Shown piece by piece: positions 7,909-18,529 of a DNA stretch of 34,132 nucleotides (positions within the stretch are counted from its first letter, which is position 1; each line of letters begins with the position of its first letter). The DNA comes from Xanthomonas cissicola (GTDB taxonomy: Bacteria > Pseudomonadota > Gammaproteobacteria > Xanthomonadales > Xanthomonadaceae). A program made the position numbers and the translations under genes. A model generated the notes under the pieces. That model was not told where the DNA came from and made no database searches. It saw only the letters and a program-made list of their open reading frames with translations. The stretch is taken from NCBI RefSeq assembly GCF_008801575.1, contig NZ_VZPL01000049.1, positions 1-34,132 of the forward strand. The letters run 5' to 3'.

Positions 7909-8160
7909 TCAGTCGTTGGCGGCGTCCTGGACGTCAAGGAAGCGCTCCAGGGTGGCGATCTGCAGGGTGAGAACCTGGTGGGCTTGAAGCGCCGTCATGT
8001 CCCCGCAGGCCACCATGACCGACTGGGCAATGCCCGCCTCGAACTGGGCCAAGGCCTGAGGAAGCGCGTCGGCGAGGACGTCAGCCAGGGCCTGAGGCGT
8101 GAGCGCGGCCCGGTGATGACGAGCGGCGACGGGGTCGAGCTGGAGGATGATAGGAAGCAT
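7909..8160 (-). CDS. Small alanine-rich protein of unknown function
   Basis: 83 residues from the ATG at 8160 (94 if the ATG at 8193 is used; neither has a strong ribosome site). Sequence starts MLPIILQLDPVAARHHR and continues with helical alanine- and leucine-rich segments (ALADVLADALPQALAQFEAG, then LQIATLERFLDVQDA). It looks all-helical and possibly oligomeric. No family recognised. It lies 127 bp before the methyltransferase gene, downstream of the recombinase operon terminator, so it probably begins a second transcription unit. Confidence 0.6.
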   Translation of the reverse strand: MLPIILQLDPVAARHHRAALTPQALADVLADALPQALAQFEAGIAQSVMVACGDMTALQAHQVLTLQIATLERFLDVQDAAND

Positions 8161-8221
8161 GTCGGCGGGTCCGTGTTGGTGTGGGAATAGCATCCTTTGA
8201 ACCGCTAATCGCGTCTGGCGG

Positions 8222-8241
8222 AAAGGGGCGGTTGCCCCTTT
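8222..8241. other. Perfect 8-bp hairpin between transcription units
   Basis: AAAGGGGC at 8222-8229, loop GGTT, GCCCCTTT at 8234-8241. There is no T run after it on either strand, so it is a weak terminator candidate. It lies just upstream of the small gene at 7909-8160 and may be an operator or a 5' leader structure. Confidence 0.5.
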
Positions 8242-8258
8242 GGCTTGACGACGGGCAC

Positions 8259-8284
8259 AAAAAAGCCCCGGACGTGAGCCGGGG
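8259..8284 (-). terminator. Terminator of the recombinase operon
   Basis: On the minus strand CCCCGG (8284-8279) and CCGGGG (8271-8266) form a stem with a 7-nt loop, followed by C and six T (complement of A 8259-8264). It lies 115 bp after the stop of the last gene of the recombinase operon. Confidence 0.8.
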
Positions 8285-8399
8285 TCTTGGATAGGTCGAC
8301 CTGGCGTCGGCGGAAGCCGGCGCCTCCCTGCCTTTTCTTCCCCTCCGCTCTTCGGCGGCGAGCAGCCGCCGCACGTTCGCTCCAGCGATCGCCTCCACC

Positions 8400-9335
8400 T
8401 TAGAACCGAAACGGTGGCCGCTCGATGGGAGGCCCTGCGGGCGGAAGGGTCACGTCCAGGATCGCGCCGCGCACCTCACTGACCTGCATCTCTAACGCTC
8501 GGCTTTCTTCGGCCCATTGCTCCACCAACGCTTTGTGGGCGTCCTGGGCATCCACCTTGTCCTCCTCCGGTGTGAGATGGGGGATCACGTTCTGGACACG
8601 CTGCAAGTGCTCTTGGAGCTCACTTCTAATGCCTTCCAAAGCTCCTATGTATTGGCTCACCCACTCATTTTTGAGTGTCAGGTCGACCCAAGGCAACTTG
8701 AACGCCTCGGGCAGTGTGGCCTGCTGAAGCATCACGATCCCTCGGCTATCTTCCCGCAGAGCGCCGCCTTTCGCTCGGAACAAATCCAGGAGGGCCTCAC
8801 GCTCCTCCGCGCTCCATCCCGCCAGGTTCAGCGACGAAACCCTGCCCTCGATCAACGTGATGTTGACCTTGCCCTCCTTAAGGACCTTGAATCGCGCGCT
8901 TGGAGGCATTGGGGCCTTCCGTCCTAGCACGTCGCCATCTTCTCGGCTTTCCCGCCACCGTCGGACACGGGGGTGGGCATCGGCCCATTCCAGCAACCGG
9001 GATATGGGAACGGCGGTGTGCGTGCCGTCGTCTACCAACAGGGGACCCGTCGGACTGTCGCTCTTGGCCAATTCGCGGAACGCCTTCTGCGATAGGTTAA
9101 GCAGCCCCGCCGCTTCTGCGGACGTCCAAGGCCTCGACTCGCTCGGACGCGTGCGTCCGGCTCTAGCGGCCGCGCGTGCCTGGTGATCAGCGACTGCTTC
9201 TTTCTCCACATCCCGCTTTAGGCGCGCCCATGACACGCCCTTGCCGCTCATGAACTCAGGGTTCCCGGGGGCGTAGGTCTCGCGGTAACGCTCGATCAGT
9301 TTGACGAGGACTTCTTGCTTGGAATCAAGAGACAT
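8400..9335 (-). CDS. HTH-type accessory protein, FRF tail (third gene of recombinase operon)
   Basis: 311 residues. Residues about 69-118 (WTSAEAAGLLNLSQKAFREL, then VPISRLLEWADAHP) resemble a winged, MerR/excisionase-like helix-turn-helix. The middle (about 155-215) is a mixed alpha/beta stretch including KVNITLIEGRV and GIVMLQQATLP, and 225-290 is probably coiled-coil. The protein ends PPIERPPFRF. The second gene of the operon has the same order (HTH, coiled-coil, short proline-rich tail ending PFRF). I know no named family. Placement behind the recombinase suggests a directionality or accessory factor; this is inference. Start ATG at 9335 has only a weak ribosome site. Confidence 0.72.
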   Translation of the reverse strand: MSLDSKQEVLVKLIERYRETYAPGNPEFMSGKGVSWARLKRDVEKEAVADHQARAAARAGRTRPSESRPWTSAEAAGLLNLSQKAFRELAKSDSPTGPLLVDDGTHTAVPISRLLEWADAHPRVRRWRESREDGDVLGRKAPMPPSARFKVLKEGKVNITLIEGRVSSLNLAGWSAEEREALLDLFRAKGGALREDSRGIVMLQQATLPEAFKLPWVDLTLKNEWVSQYIGALEGIRSELQEHLQRVQNVIPHLTPEEDKVDAQDAHKALVEQWAEESRALEMQVSEVRGAILDVTLPPAGPPIERPPFRF

Positions 9336-9373
9336 GGGGGCTTGCCACCAAGAGGAAACCTGATGGTAGGCGA

Positions 9374-10138
9374 TCAGAACCGGAACGGCTTGCGCGTGCT
9401 CTCTGGCGCAGTGGGCGGCGGCAGCCTGTCTTCCAGCCCTCTAGCGCGGTCTTGGTTGCGTGCGTGGTCTCGGGCTCCCAGGAAGGCAGCTAGCGCATCC
9501 TTCATGGCGTCATCGAAGGGATCGCGCGCCTCAACACTGATCCACGGCTCCAACAACGCGTCGGCCAAAGGCGCATCCCAAATCTCACCGTCGGCCAGGG
9601 CCCGGTCCAACGTGCCCTCGTCCACTGTGAGCACGTGCCCGGCGATCAGGCCTTCCACTACGGCCCAGGCGTGGGAGGTTGCCCAGTCCTCGTGCGACGT
9701 CACCAAGGTGGCGTAGCGTCCAGCGTTCTTGCGCAGCTTTTCCAGAGCCAACTTGGCCTCATGGATCTGTCTCTCCAGTTCCAGCTCCCGCTGCTGTTGA
9801 TTCAGCCGCTCCAACTCCGAACTCAACCGGCGCTCTTTCGCAGTCCTGCCCTGTTGACCATCTTTCCAGGCCACGAGCTCTTCGTAATCGTATTTCACCC
9901 GCTGGTTGGGGCCGTCCAGGGCACTGCCGGACGCTTTTTGAAAACGTGGGCCCATGGGCGGGATTCGGCGGCGCCACTCGCCCAGCGTGTCGGCATGGAT
10001 GCTCAGGAACAACGCTGCAGCCTTGGCGGACACCATCCCGCCCCCCGCGCTTTTGGCTCGGATCAACTCCCCATTCCAGGCCGCTTCGGCTTTGGCACGG
10101 AAAGCCTCTTCTGTGCGAACCGGTTCAATCCTCGTCAT
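9374..10138 (-). CDS. HTH-type accessory protein, FRF tail (second gene of recombinase operon)
   Basis: 254 residues, start [18 protein letters not shown]. Residues about 35-92 (VSAKAAALFLSIHADTLGEW, then YDYEELVAWKDG) form a probable helix-turn-helix with wing, as in MerR/excisionase-like proteins. Residues 98-140 are a strong coiled-coil rich in Glu, Leu and Gln. The C-terminal part has WATSHAWAVVEGLIAGHVLT and ends ESTRKPFRF. The ATG at 10138 lies inside the end of the recombinase gene (14-bp overlap), which points to translational coupling. An in-frame extension upstream overlaps the recombinase further and is less likely. Function unknown; a factor for integration or excision is the best guess from context. 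Confidence 0.75.
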   Translation of the reverse strand: MTRIEPVRTEEAFRAKAEAAWNGELIRAKSAGGGMVSAKAAALFLSIHADTLGEWRRRIPPMGPRFQKASGSALDGPNQRVKYDYEELVAWKDGQQGRTAKERRLSSELERLNQQQRELELERQIHEAKLALEKLRKNAGRYATLVTSHEDWATSHAWAVVEGLIAGHVLTVDEGTLDRALADGEIWDAPLADALLEPWISVEARDPFDDAMKDALAAFLGARDHARNQDRARGLEDRLPPPTAPESTRKPFRF

Positions 10139-12035
10139 CGAACGCCACCTTCTGATTTCTTGCGGCAAAGATCGTAGCTGGCGGGTCGTTGACCTCGTCA
10201 AGCCGCGGCTTGTCCGTGCCTTTCCAGCGGTTCCACACCCTCGGGCTGCTGGCCATCATGTGCTCCTCTACGAGGGCAAACGCCTCCCGTAAAACAGCCC
10301 ATTCCTGCTCCGTGTAGATCGCATCGGTGGAAGCGGAGTCCTTGTCCTTGACCCTGTGGTGAAGCATTTGCGATACGACCCGAGCTTTGCCGCTGTGGAG
10401 CCGTTCTGCGTAGCGCCCCAACGTGCGGCGCAAATCGTGAGGGGTCAGGCCGATGTCCACCTCCTCGCGCAAATCGATCAGCCCGGCGTCGCGGCGCACG
10501 TTGGCGATGATGGACTTGCTGTCGGAGTAGTGACCGGATTTGCTGCGCCGGGACCTGGCCGGAAAGACGAAACGGGTTCGATCCAGCGCGTGCTCGGTGT
10601 TGGCAACCGCGGCCTGAAGGGTTTCAATCAGGGCCGCGTGTCCGCCCCGCTTGATTGCTGTGGTGAGCGCGGCCTTGGCGGCCTCCAGCCCTTTCTTTGC
10701 CCCGCCATCGTCCTCGCGCTCGTTGAAGCGTCGCTGCAGGACGCGCTCGGCAAAATAGGTGACAGGCAAGAACCGCTGCTCTTTGTTCTTGGTTTCAAAC
10801 AGGTAAACCTGGCTGCCCGCGCGCTTGGTGGTTGGGTTGATCTCCCCGGGGGCCGCTAGCCAAACCCAAGACACCAGTTCCTGCGACAGCTCACCCGGGG
10901 TGCAGCGGTCATACCACCGCAACGGCGCCGCTTCGCTACGCCTGGTTCCCCAAAGCAAGGTCAGCAGCAGGTAGTCTGCACCGGCCGCGTTTCGCCCGCC
11001 TTGCTCGTCCCGCCGTGCTGCAATGGCTTTGAGGACCTTGGGCAGGGTTTTGTCATCCAAGGGATTGCGAACCTCGGCGCGGCTGTAGTGGCTGCGCAGT
11101 TCGTGGGCTTCGCGGAGCATGTCCCGAGTATGGATAACGACCAGGGGGTTGTAGAAGTGGCGTTGGGGCCGGCCGAACTGGTGATCGCGCGCTTTCTCCT
11201 CTTCGATGATGAAGTCAACCGCTCGCCTGGCGTCCGAGAACGTGTGCTCGGTTGAAGAAAGCCCGGCTGCTCGGACCCGCTGGATGTATTTGCCGGTGAT
11301 GCCCAGCGCTTCCAACTGGGGAACGGTGAGCTTGGCCCAGTCCTCTACCTCCGCCAGCTTGTTGCTTATTTCCCGGGGAATGCGGTTAGACAATTGCATG
11401 GAGCTGATCCGGCAAGCGTCAAAGGCTTGCTGGATGACCTCCAGCTGGAGCTGACTCAGGGTCTTGTCCGACAAGGCAACAGTGGGCCGTGAAAGGCGGG
11501 ACAAACTGTCGCGCACCGCATCTACGCTGACCGGTTTGATCTTCTTGTTCTTTGCGCGGGAATCCAGGTGCGCGATGTAACGCTCCATCCCCTCCCGCAA
11601 GGTTAAGTCCCCGAACTCTTTTTCCGATTCCCTCTCCTGGGTTTCCAGTAGCTGCCGCCGTTTGACGTGGACGGGGTTCTTCCCGGTTTGCTTGAGCAGC
11701 GCTAGGTGCTCTCGGCAAACCTCCCTCGCCTCGTCCAGAGGCATATCCGCGACGTTGCCCAGGGTGAAGCGGATTGGCTTGCCATCGGGCCCGCGCTTCT
11801 GCCCCACGTAAGTGGTCATTGTGGAACCGACGCGGAAGCCAAACCCGGAGGGCGCCCCCGGCCCACCGTCCAACACCAAGTAGGGCCTGCCCTCCGACCG
11901 GGGAGCGAGGCGGACCTTGCCCTGCGCGTCCCATGCAGGGGCCTTGGTCAAGGACAAGGCCAGGACTTGGTTGTAGGTCAGATTAAACTTGAGCGATCCA
12001 GCTCTCTTGCTTGCGCTTGTCGCGGTCTTCGTCAT
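10125..12035 (-). CDS. Tyrosine recombinase / integrase of the element
   Basis: 636 residues, large for the family. The N-terminal part (about 50-125, with [34 protein letters not shown]) resembles the arm-binding domain of P4-type integrases. A long middle region precedes the catalytic domain. Catalytic residues visible: Arg365 in WGTRRSEA, likely Lys416 in ETKNKEQRF, His533 and Arg536 in TPHDLRRT, His559 in QMLHHR and nucleophile Tyr574 in TDAIYTEQ. All are present, so it should be active. The ATG at 12035 follows TAGGGGGGATGCA, a strong purine-rich site; an upstream in-frame ATG at 12077 is less likely. First gene of a three-gene operon. Confidence 0.9.
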   Translation of the reverse strand: MTKTATSASKRAGSLKFNLTYNQVLALSLTKAPAWDAQGKVRLAPRSEGRPYLVLDGGPGAPSGFGFRVGSTMTTYVGQKRGPDGKPIRFTLGNVADMPLDEAREVCREHLALLKQTGKNPVHVKRRQLLETQERESEKEFGDLTLREGMERYIAHLDSRAKNKKIKPVSVDAVRDSLSRLSRPTVALSDKTLSQLQLEVIQQAFDACRISSMQLSNRIPREISNKLAEVEDWAKLTVPQLEALGITGKYIQRVRAAGLSSTEHTFSDARRAVDFIIEEEKARDHQFGRPQRHFYNPLVVIHTRDMLREAHELRSHYSRAEVRNPLDDKTLPKVLKAIAARRDEQGGRNAAGADYLLLTLLWGTRRSEAAPLRWYDRCTPGELSQELVSWVWLAAPGEINPTTKRAGSQVYLFETKNKEQRFLPVTYFAERVLQRRFNEREDDGGAKKGLEAAKAALTTAIKRGGHAALIETLQAAVANTEHALDRTRFVFPARSRRSKSGHYSDSKSIIANVRRDAGLIDLREEVDIGLTPHDLRRTLGRYAERLHSGKARVVSQMLHHRVKDKDSASTDAIYTEQEWAVLREAFALVEEHMMASSPRVWNRWKGTDKPRLDEVNDPPATIFAARNQKVAFDDED

Positions 12036-12056
12036 TGCATCCCCCCTACACTTCAT

Positions 12057-12149
12057 TGCTACATTAGCGCACGCCATCGCCCGTTTCTACGCCCCCGTTG
12101 CTACATTGATTTGACGTCATTTCAGCCACGCCGCTACTCAATTGCTACA
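12057..12149. repeat. Direct repeats TTGCTACA(TT) in the recombinase-mutS gap
   Basis: TTGCTACATT occurs at 12057 and 12098, and TTGCTACA at 12142, spaced 41 and 44 bp, with looser relatives (CTACTCA, TTACTCG) between 12131 and 12190. Placement directly in front of the recombinase, spacing of about four helical turns and the arm-binding-like domain fit arm-type sites of an attachment region. The first copy lies just upstream of the recombinase start, so binding there could also autoregulate it. Confidence 0.6.
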
Positions 12150-12233
12150 AAAAACACCGTCACTCGTCGTTACTCGCCCCTACTCACCGCCATTGCTCAA
12201 CCACACAATAATTATCAAGTGACTGATTTAAAA

Positions 12234-14834
12234 GTGATAACCAGTGACACCAAGGATGTGAAGGAACACACGCCTGCCATGAAGCAATTCTTCGCAGCCA
12301 AATCGGACTACCCCGATCTGCTGCTGTTCTTCCGCATGGGCGATTTCTACGAGCTGTTCTACGACGACGCGCGCAAGGCTGCGCGGCTGCTCGACATCAC
12401 CCTGACCCAGCGCGGCAGCTCCGGCGGTGCGCCGATTCCCATGGCCGGGGTGCCGGTGCATGCGTATGAAGGCTATCTGGCGCGCTTGGTGGCACTGGGC
12501 GAGTCGGTGGCGATCTGCGAGCAGATCGGCGACCCGGCGCTGGCCAAGGGACTGGTCGAGCGCAAGGTCGTGCGCATCGTCACGCCTGGCACGGTCACCG
12601 ACGAGGCGCTGCTGGACGAACGTCGCGACACCTTGTTGATGGCGATCTCGCGCAGCAAGCAAGGTTACGGCCTGGCCTGGGCCGATCTGGCCGGCGGCCG
12701 CTTCTTGGTCAATGAAGTGGACAGCGCCGATGCGCTGGAAGCGGAAATCGCGCGTCTGGAACCTGCCGAACTGTTGGTCCCCGACGAAGACAACTGGCCC
12801 GAATTCCTGCGCGGGCGCATCGGCGTGCGGCGCCGGCCGCCGTGGTTGTTCGATGCCGACAGCGGGCGCCGCCAGCTGCTGGCGTTCTTCAAACTGCACG
12901 ATCTGTCCGGCTTCGGCATCGACGACAAACCTTGCGCCACGGCGGCCGCCGGCGCATTGCTCGGGTATGTCGAGGAGACCCAGAAACAGCGCTTGCCGCA
13001 CCTGACCTCGATCGCGATGGAAGTGGCCAGCGAGGCCATCTCGATGAACGCGGCCACGCGCCGGCATCTGGAGTTGGACACCCGCGTCGATGGCGATACC
13101 CGCAACACCTTGCTCGGCGTACTGGACAGCACCGTCACGCCGATGGGTGGGCGTCTGCTCCGGCGCTGGCTGCACCGTCCGCTGCGCCTGCGCGATGTGC
13201 TGGTGCAGCGCCACCATGCGGTCGGCACGTTGATCGATGCAGCTGCCGATGCCGATCTGCGCGAAGCCTTCCGTGCGCTCGGCGATCTGGAACGCATCCT
13301 CACCCGCGTGGCCTTGCGCTCGGCGCGGCCGCGCGATTTTTCCACCTTGCGCGATGGCCTGGCGCTGCTGCCGAAGGTGCGCGCAATCCTGGCACCGTTG
13401 GATTCGCCGCGCCTGCAGGCGCTGCATGCCGAACTTGGCGAGCACGATGCCACCGCGCATCTGTTGATCAGCGCAGTGGCCGAGACGCCGCCGCTCAAGC
13501 TCAGCGACGGCGGCGTCATCGCCACCGGCTACGACGCCGATCTGGATGAGCTGCGTCGGTTGTCCACCAATGCCGATCAATTCTTGATCGACCTGGAACA
13601 ACGCGAGCGCGCCAGCAGCGGCATCGCCACGCTCAAGGTCGGCTACAACCGCGTGCACGGCTACTACATCGAGATCAGCAAGGGCCAGGCGGAGAAAGCC
13701 CCGTTGCACTACAGCCGCCGGCAGACGTTGACCAACGCCGAGCGCTACATCACCGAAGAACTCAAGAGTTTCGAAGACAAGGTGCTGTCCGCGCGCGAGC
13801 GTTCGCTGTCGCGCGAAAAACTGTTGTACGAAGGCCTGCTCGATGCGCTTGGCACCGAGCTGGAAGGTCTCAAGCGCTGCGCGGGTGCACTCAGCGAACT
13901 GGATGTCCTGGCCGGCTTTGCCGAGCGCGCGCAGGCACTGGATTGGTCGCAGCCGGAACTGGACAGCGCCCCCGGCCTGCGCATCGAACGCGGCCGTCAC
14001 CCGGTCGTGGAGGCGGTACGCGAGCAACCGTTCGAGCCCAACGATCTGGACCTGCACAGCGATCGGCGCATGCTGGTGATCACCGGCCCGAACATGGGCG
14101 GTAAATCGACCTACATGCGGCAGAACGCCCTGATCGTGCTGTTGGCGCATATCGGCAGCTACGTGCCGGCCAGCCGTGCGGTGATCGGGCCGATCGACCG
14201 CATCCTCACCCGCATCGGCGCCGGCGACGACTTGGCGCGCGGGCAGTCCACCTTCATGGTGGAAATGGCCGAAACCAGCTACATCCTGCATCACGCCACT
14301 CCGCAATCGCTGGTGCTGATGGACGAGATCGGCCGTGGCACCTCCACCTACGATGGCCTGGCACTGGCCGATGCAGTCGCGCGCCATCTGGCGCAGACCA
14401 ATCGCTGCTACACGCTGTTTGCCACGCATTATTTCGAGCTCACCGCACTGGCCGACGCATCGCATGCCGGTGGCGCCAGCGGTATCGCCAACGTGCATCT
14501 GGACGCGGTCGAACACGGCGAGCGTCTGGTGTTCATGCACGCAGTGAAAGATGGCCCGGCCAATCGCAGTTTCGGCCTGCAGGTGGCCGCACTTGCCGGG
14601 CTGCCCAAGGCGGCGGTAACGCAGGCGCGCCGGCGCCTGGCGGAACTGGAACAACGCGGCGGCGAAAGCCACAGCGCGCAGATGGCGCCCACCGCGCTGG
14701 ATGCGCCGCAACAATTCGGACTGTTCACCGCACCCTCCTCCGCTGCGCAGGAAGCCTTGCAAGCGCTCGACCCGGATGAGCTCACGCCCAAGCAGGCGCT
14801 GGAGGCGCTGTATCGGTTGAAGGCGTTACTTTGA
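12234..14834 (+). CDS. mutS: DNA mismatch repair protein MutS
   Basis: Recognises mispairs and starts mismatch repair with MutL. The mismatch-probing Phe-X-Glu is in [10 protein letters not shown]. The ATPase has Walker [21 protein letters not shown] and Walker [17 protein letters not shown], and the C-terminus ends [17 protein letters not shown]; full length for the family. The start is uncertain. The conserved block [10 protein letters not shown] is preceded by codons that do not look like a typical N-terminus. Candidates are GTG 12219, GTG 12234 (866 residues), GTG 12258 and ATG 12279 (851 residues); only the last two have AAGGA nearby, at poor spacing. The frame is open far upstream into the element. 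The 5' flank is element or junction DNA, so promoter and start may have been replaced on integration. Confidence 0.93.
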   Translation: MITSDTKDVKEHTPAMKQFFAAKSDYPDLLLFFRMGDFYELFYDDARKAARLLDITLTQRGSSGGAPIPMAGVPVHAYEGYLARLVALGESVAICEQIGDPALAKGLVERKVVRIVTPGTVTDEALLDERRDTLLMAISRSKQGYGLAWADLAGGRFLVNEVDSADALEAEIARLEPAELLVPDEDNWPEFLRGRIGVRRRPPWLFDADSGRRQLLAFFKLHDLSGFGIDDKPCATAAAGALLGYVEETQKQRLPHLTSIAMEVASEAISMNAATRRHLELDTRVDGDTRNTLLGVLDSTVTPMGGRLLRRWLHRPLRLRDVLVQRHHAVGTLIDAAADADLREAFRALGDLERILTRVALRSARPRDFSTLRDGLALLPKVRAILAPLDSPRLQALHAELGEHDATAHLLISAVAETPPLKLSDGGVIATGYDADLDELRRLSTNADQFLIDLEQRERASSGIATLKVGYNRVHGYYIEISKGQAEKAPLHYSRRQTLTNAERYITEELKSFEDKVLSARERSLSREKLLYEGLLDALGTELEGLKRCAGALSELDVLAGFAERAQALDWSQPELDSAPGLRIERGRHPVVEAVREQPFEPNDLDLHSDRRMLVITGPNMGGKSTYMRQNALIVLLAHIGSYVPASRAVIGPIDRILTRIGAGDDLARGQSTFMVEMAETSYILHHATPQSLVLMDEIGRGTSTYDGLALADAVARHLAQTNRCYTLFATHYFELTALADASHAGGASGIANVHLDAVEHGERLVFMHAVKDGPANRSFGLQVAALAGLPKAAVTQARRRLAELEQRGGESHSAQMAPTALDAPQQFGLFTAPSSAAQEALQALDPDELTPKQALEALYRLKALL

Positions 14835-14839
14835 GGGCT

Positions 14840-14853
14840 GGGAATCGGGAATC
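14840..14853 (+). repeat. GGGAATC doublet after mutS
   Basis: Two tandem copies of GGGAATC directly after the mutS stop, the same heptamer that is repeated 11 times (opposite strand) upstream of ffh. It is followed by a 6-bp hairpin AGCGTA-GCTGCG-TACGCT at 14859-14876 without a T run. The rest of the 260-bp gap to the next gene shows nothing I can name. Confidence 0.7.
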
Positions 14854-15094
14854 GTAAGAGCGTAGCTGCGTACGCTGCGCTTTCGGACGCATTGCCTTGC
14901 AGGACTCGGGGATCGATTTGATCCTGCTTTGTGGGTTTTGTTCGCTCAGGTTGGAAGTCGTGATCGCATGATTGCGTGGTTGCCCAGTCCTGCATCGTGT
15001 CGCGTCAGGCTTGGCGTGTGCAGGTCGCTGGATTGATCTGTCGGCGCGACGGGCGCACCCTGCCGCAAGGCTTCGCCAGACAGGAAACCTTCCG

Positions 15095-15709
15095 ATGACC
15101 ACATCCGCTTCGTTGACCGATCAACTTGCTGCGCAATTGCAGGGCCCGCAGCTGCAGCAGCTCGCCGGCCGCCTGGGCATCGCGCCAGAGCAGGCGCGGT
15201 CGGCAGTGCAGGCCGCGCTGCCGCTGCTGATGGGCGCGCTGGGCCGCAATAGCCAGCAGGCCGGTGGCGCCGATGCGTTGCTGGTCGCATTGCAACGCGA
15301 CCATGCTGCCAGCCCGGACCTCGGCAGCTTGCTCGGCTCGCTGTTGGGTGGCTCGGCCACCGGTGCGCAGGGCAACGGTGCCGGCATCGTCGGCCATCTG
15401 TTCGGCGACAAGGCGCCGCAGGCCGCTGCCGGCCTGGGCCAGGCCACCGGGCTGGAGACCAGCAAGGCCAGTCAGTTGCTGCAACTGCTTGCCCCGATCG
15501 TGATGGCGTATCTGGCCAAGCGCTTTTTGAGCGGCGAAGCCGCATCCAGCAGCCAGCTCGGGCCTGCGCTGGCCCAGGAGCATCAGCAGGTGCGCAGCCA
15601 TCCCGCCGCCGGCGGGTTACTGACCAGCGTGCTGGACCAGGACGGCGACGGGCAGCTGGGCCTGGGCGATGTCATGAAGCTGGGCGGCAGCCTGTTCGGC
15701 AAACGCTGA
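15095..15709 (+). CDS. DUF937 family protein with EF-hand-like tail
   Basis: 204 residues, no signal peptide. The body is the DUF937/YidB-type pattern of short glycine- and alanine-rich helices: LAGRLGIAPEQARSAVQAAL, PLLMGALGRN, then GHLFGDKAPQAAAGLGQ and LLQLLAPIVMAYLAKRFL. The C-terminus contains DQDGDGQLGLGDV, a calcium-binding EF-hand or dockerin-like loop, followed by MKLGGSLFGKR. ATG at 15095 with AGGAAA about 9 nt upstream; a longer frame upstream lacks a ribosome site. Function is unknown in the family; calcium binding is inference from the loop. Confidence 0.82.
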   Translation: MTTSASLTDQLAAQLQGPQLQQLAGRLGIAPEQARSAVQAALPLLMGALGRNSQQAGGADALLVALQRDHAASPDLGSLLGSLLGGSATGAQGNGAGIVGHLFGDKAPQAAAGLGQATGLETSKASQLLQLLAPIVMAYLAKRFLSGEAASSSQLGPALAQEHQQVRSHPAAGGLLTSVLDQDGDGQLGLGDVMKLGGSLFGKR

Positions 15710-15737
15710 GACGCTGAGTCTCCGACGCATCGTCACA

Positions 15738-15763
15738 TGCATCCGTTGCGTGCATCCGTTGCG
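15738..15763 (+). repeat. 13-bp perfect tandem duplication
   Basis: TGCATCCGTTGCG occurs twice head to tail, starting 29 bp after the DUF937 stop. Possibly slippage; it has no hairpin. Confidence 0.9.
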
Positions 15764-15836
15764 GGAACGCATTGATTGCCTGCAACTGCGCCGCGATCAC
15801 CATCCGGCACGCTGGTCGGGCACTCGCGTGCTATCC

Positions 15837-15873
15837 ATAGCAGCACACTATCGATATGGTTGAATAATTCGAA
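15837..15873 (+). promoter_or_regulatory. OxyR-like site upstream of katG
   Basis: ATAG-N7-CTAT at 15837-15851 is a perfect half of the OxyR consensus (ATAG-N7-CTAT-N7-ATAG-N7-CTAT). The next half at the right spacing (GTTG-N7-CGAA, 15859-15873) matches only half of the positions. It lies 287 bp before the katG start, far for direct activation unless the promoter is also distant. The remainder of the 450-bp gap (15710-16159) holds a palindrome AATTCGAATT near 15866-15875 and no convincing gene. Confidence 0.5.
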
Positions 15874-16000
15874 TTCACCAAATGATCGATGCTCTTTATC
15901 GTGTGCGAACGCCTCCACGATAAGTCCGCCTGATGCGCTTGCTTGCGCCGCTCACCAAACTGCCCGTCGATGCATTCCGGGCTACCCAGGCAGGCGCTAG

Positions 16001-18406
<2,406 letters not shown>

Positions 18407-18417
18407 GCGTCCTCACT

Positions 18418-18449
18418 CACACGCACCTGCCAACATGCAGGTGCGTGTG
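18418..18449 (+). terminator. 13-bp hairpin after katG
   Basis: CACACGCACCTGC (18418-18430), loop CAACAT, GCAGGTGCGTGTG (18437-18449). A perfect stem 12 bp after the stop but without a T run; probably an mRNA 3'-end stabiliser or part of the termination region. Confidence 0.6.
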
Positions 18450-18456
18450 CCTGGTA

Positions 18457-18490
18457 ACGCAAACGCCCCGAATCACCGGGGCGTTTGCGT
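18457..18490. terminator. Bidirectional terminator between katG and hslR
   Basis: ACGCAAACGCCCCG (18457-18470), loop AATCAC, CGGGGCGTTTGCGT (18477-18490): a 14-bp perfect stem with short T and A tracts inside its base, between two convergent genes. Confidence 0.75.
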
Positions 18491-18529
18491 TTGCGGGTCT
18501 ATTGCATGACAGCCTGTTGCGACAGTGCG

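Larger units (their letters stand above)
3112..12230. mobile_element. Integrated satellite-like element beside mutS
   Basis: All ten genes from the ArdC-like gene to the recombinase are on the minus strand and have mobile-element functions: integration, replication, antirestriction and DNA methylation. The recombinase sits at the right end, 5' end outward, as expected next to an attachment site. The right border must lie between 12036 and about 12234, where mutS coding begins. The left border is unknown because an IS3 remnant cuts the last gene. No structural phage genes, relaxase or mating genes are present, so it would depend on another element for transfer. The native neighbour relationship of mutS and the fucosidase gene is inference. 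Confidence 0.7.

Noticed and set aside
6951-7970. 339-codon plus-strand frame from the iteron region through the methyltransferase
   Set aside because: Crosses the terminator at 7054-7084 and lies opposite a clear methyltransferase; no domain.
11706-12233. In-frame extension upstream of mutS into the recombinase gene
   Set aside because: Opposite strand of the recombinase coding region; Arg/Pro-rich and unlike MutS.
12228-14762. 844-codon open frame on the minus strand opposite mutS
   Set aside because: Shadow frame caused by high GC in mutS; residues are Arg/Gln/His/Ala-rich with no domain.
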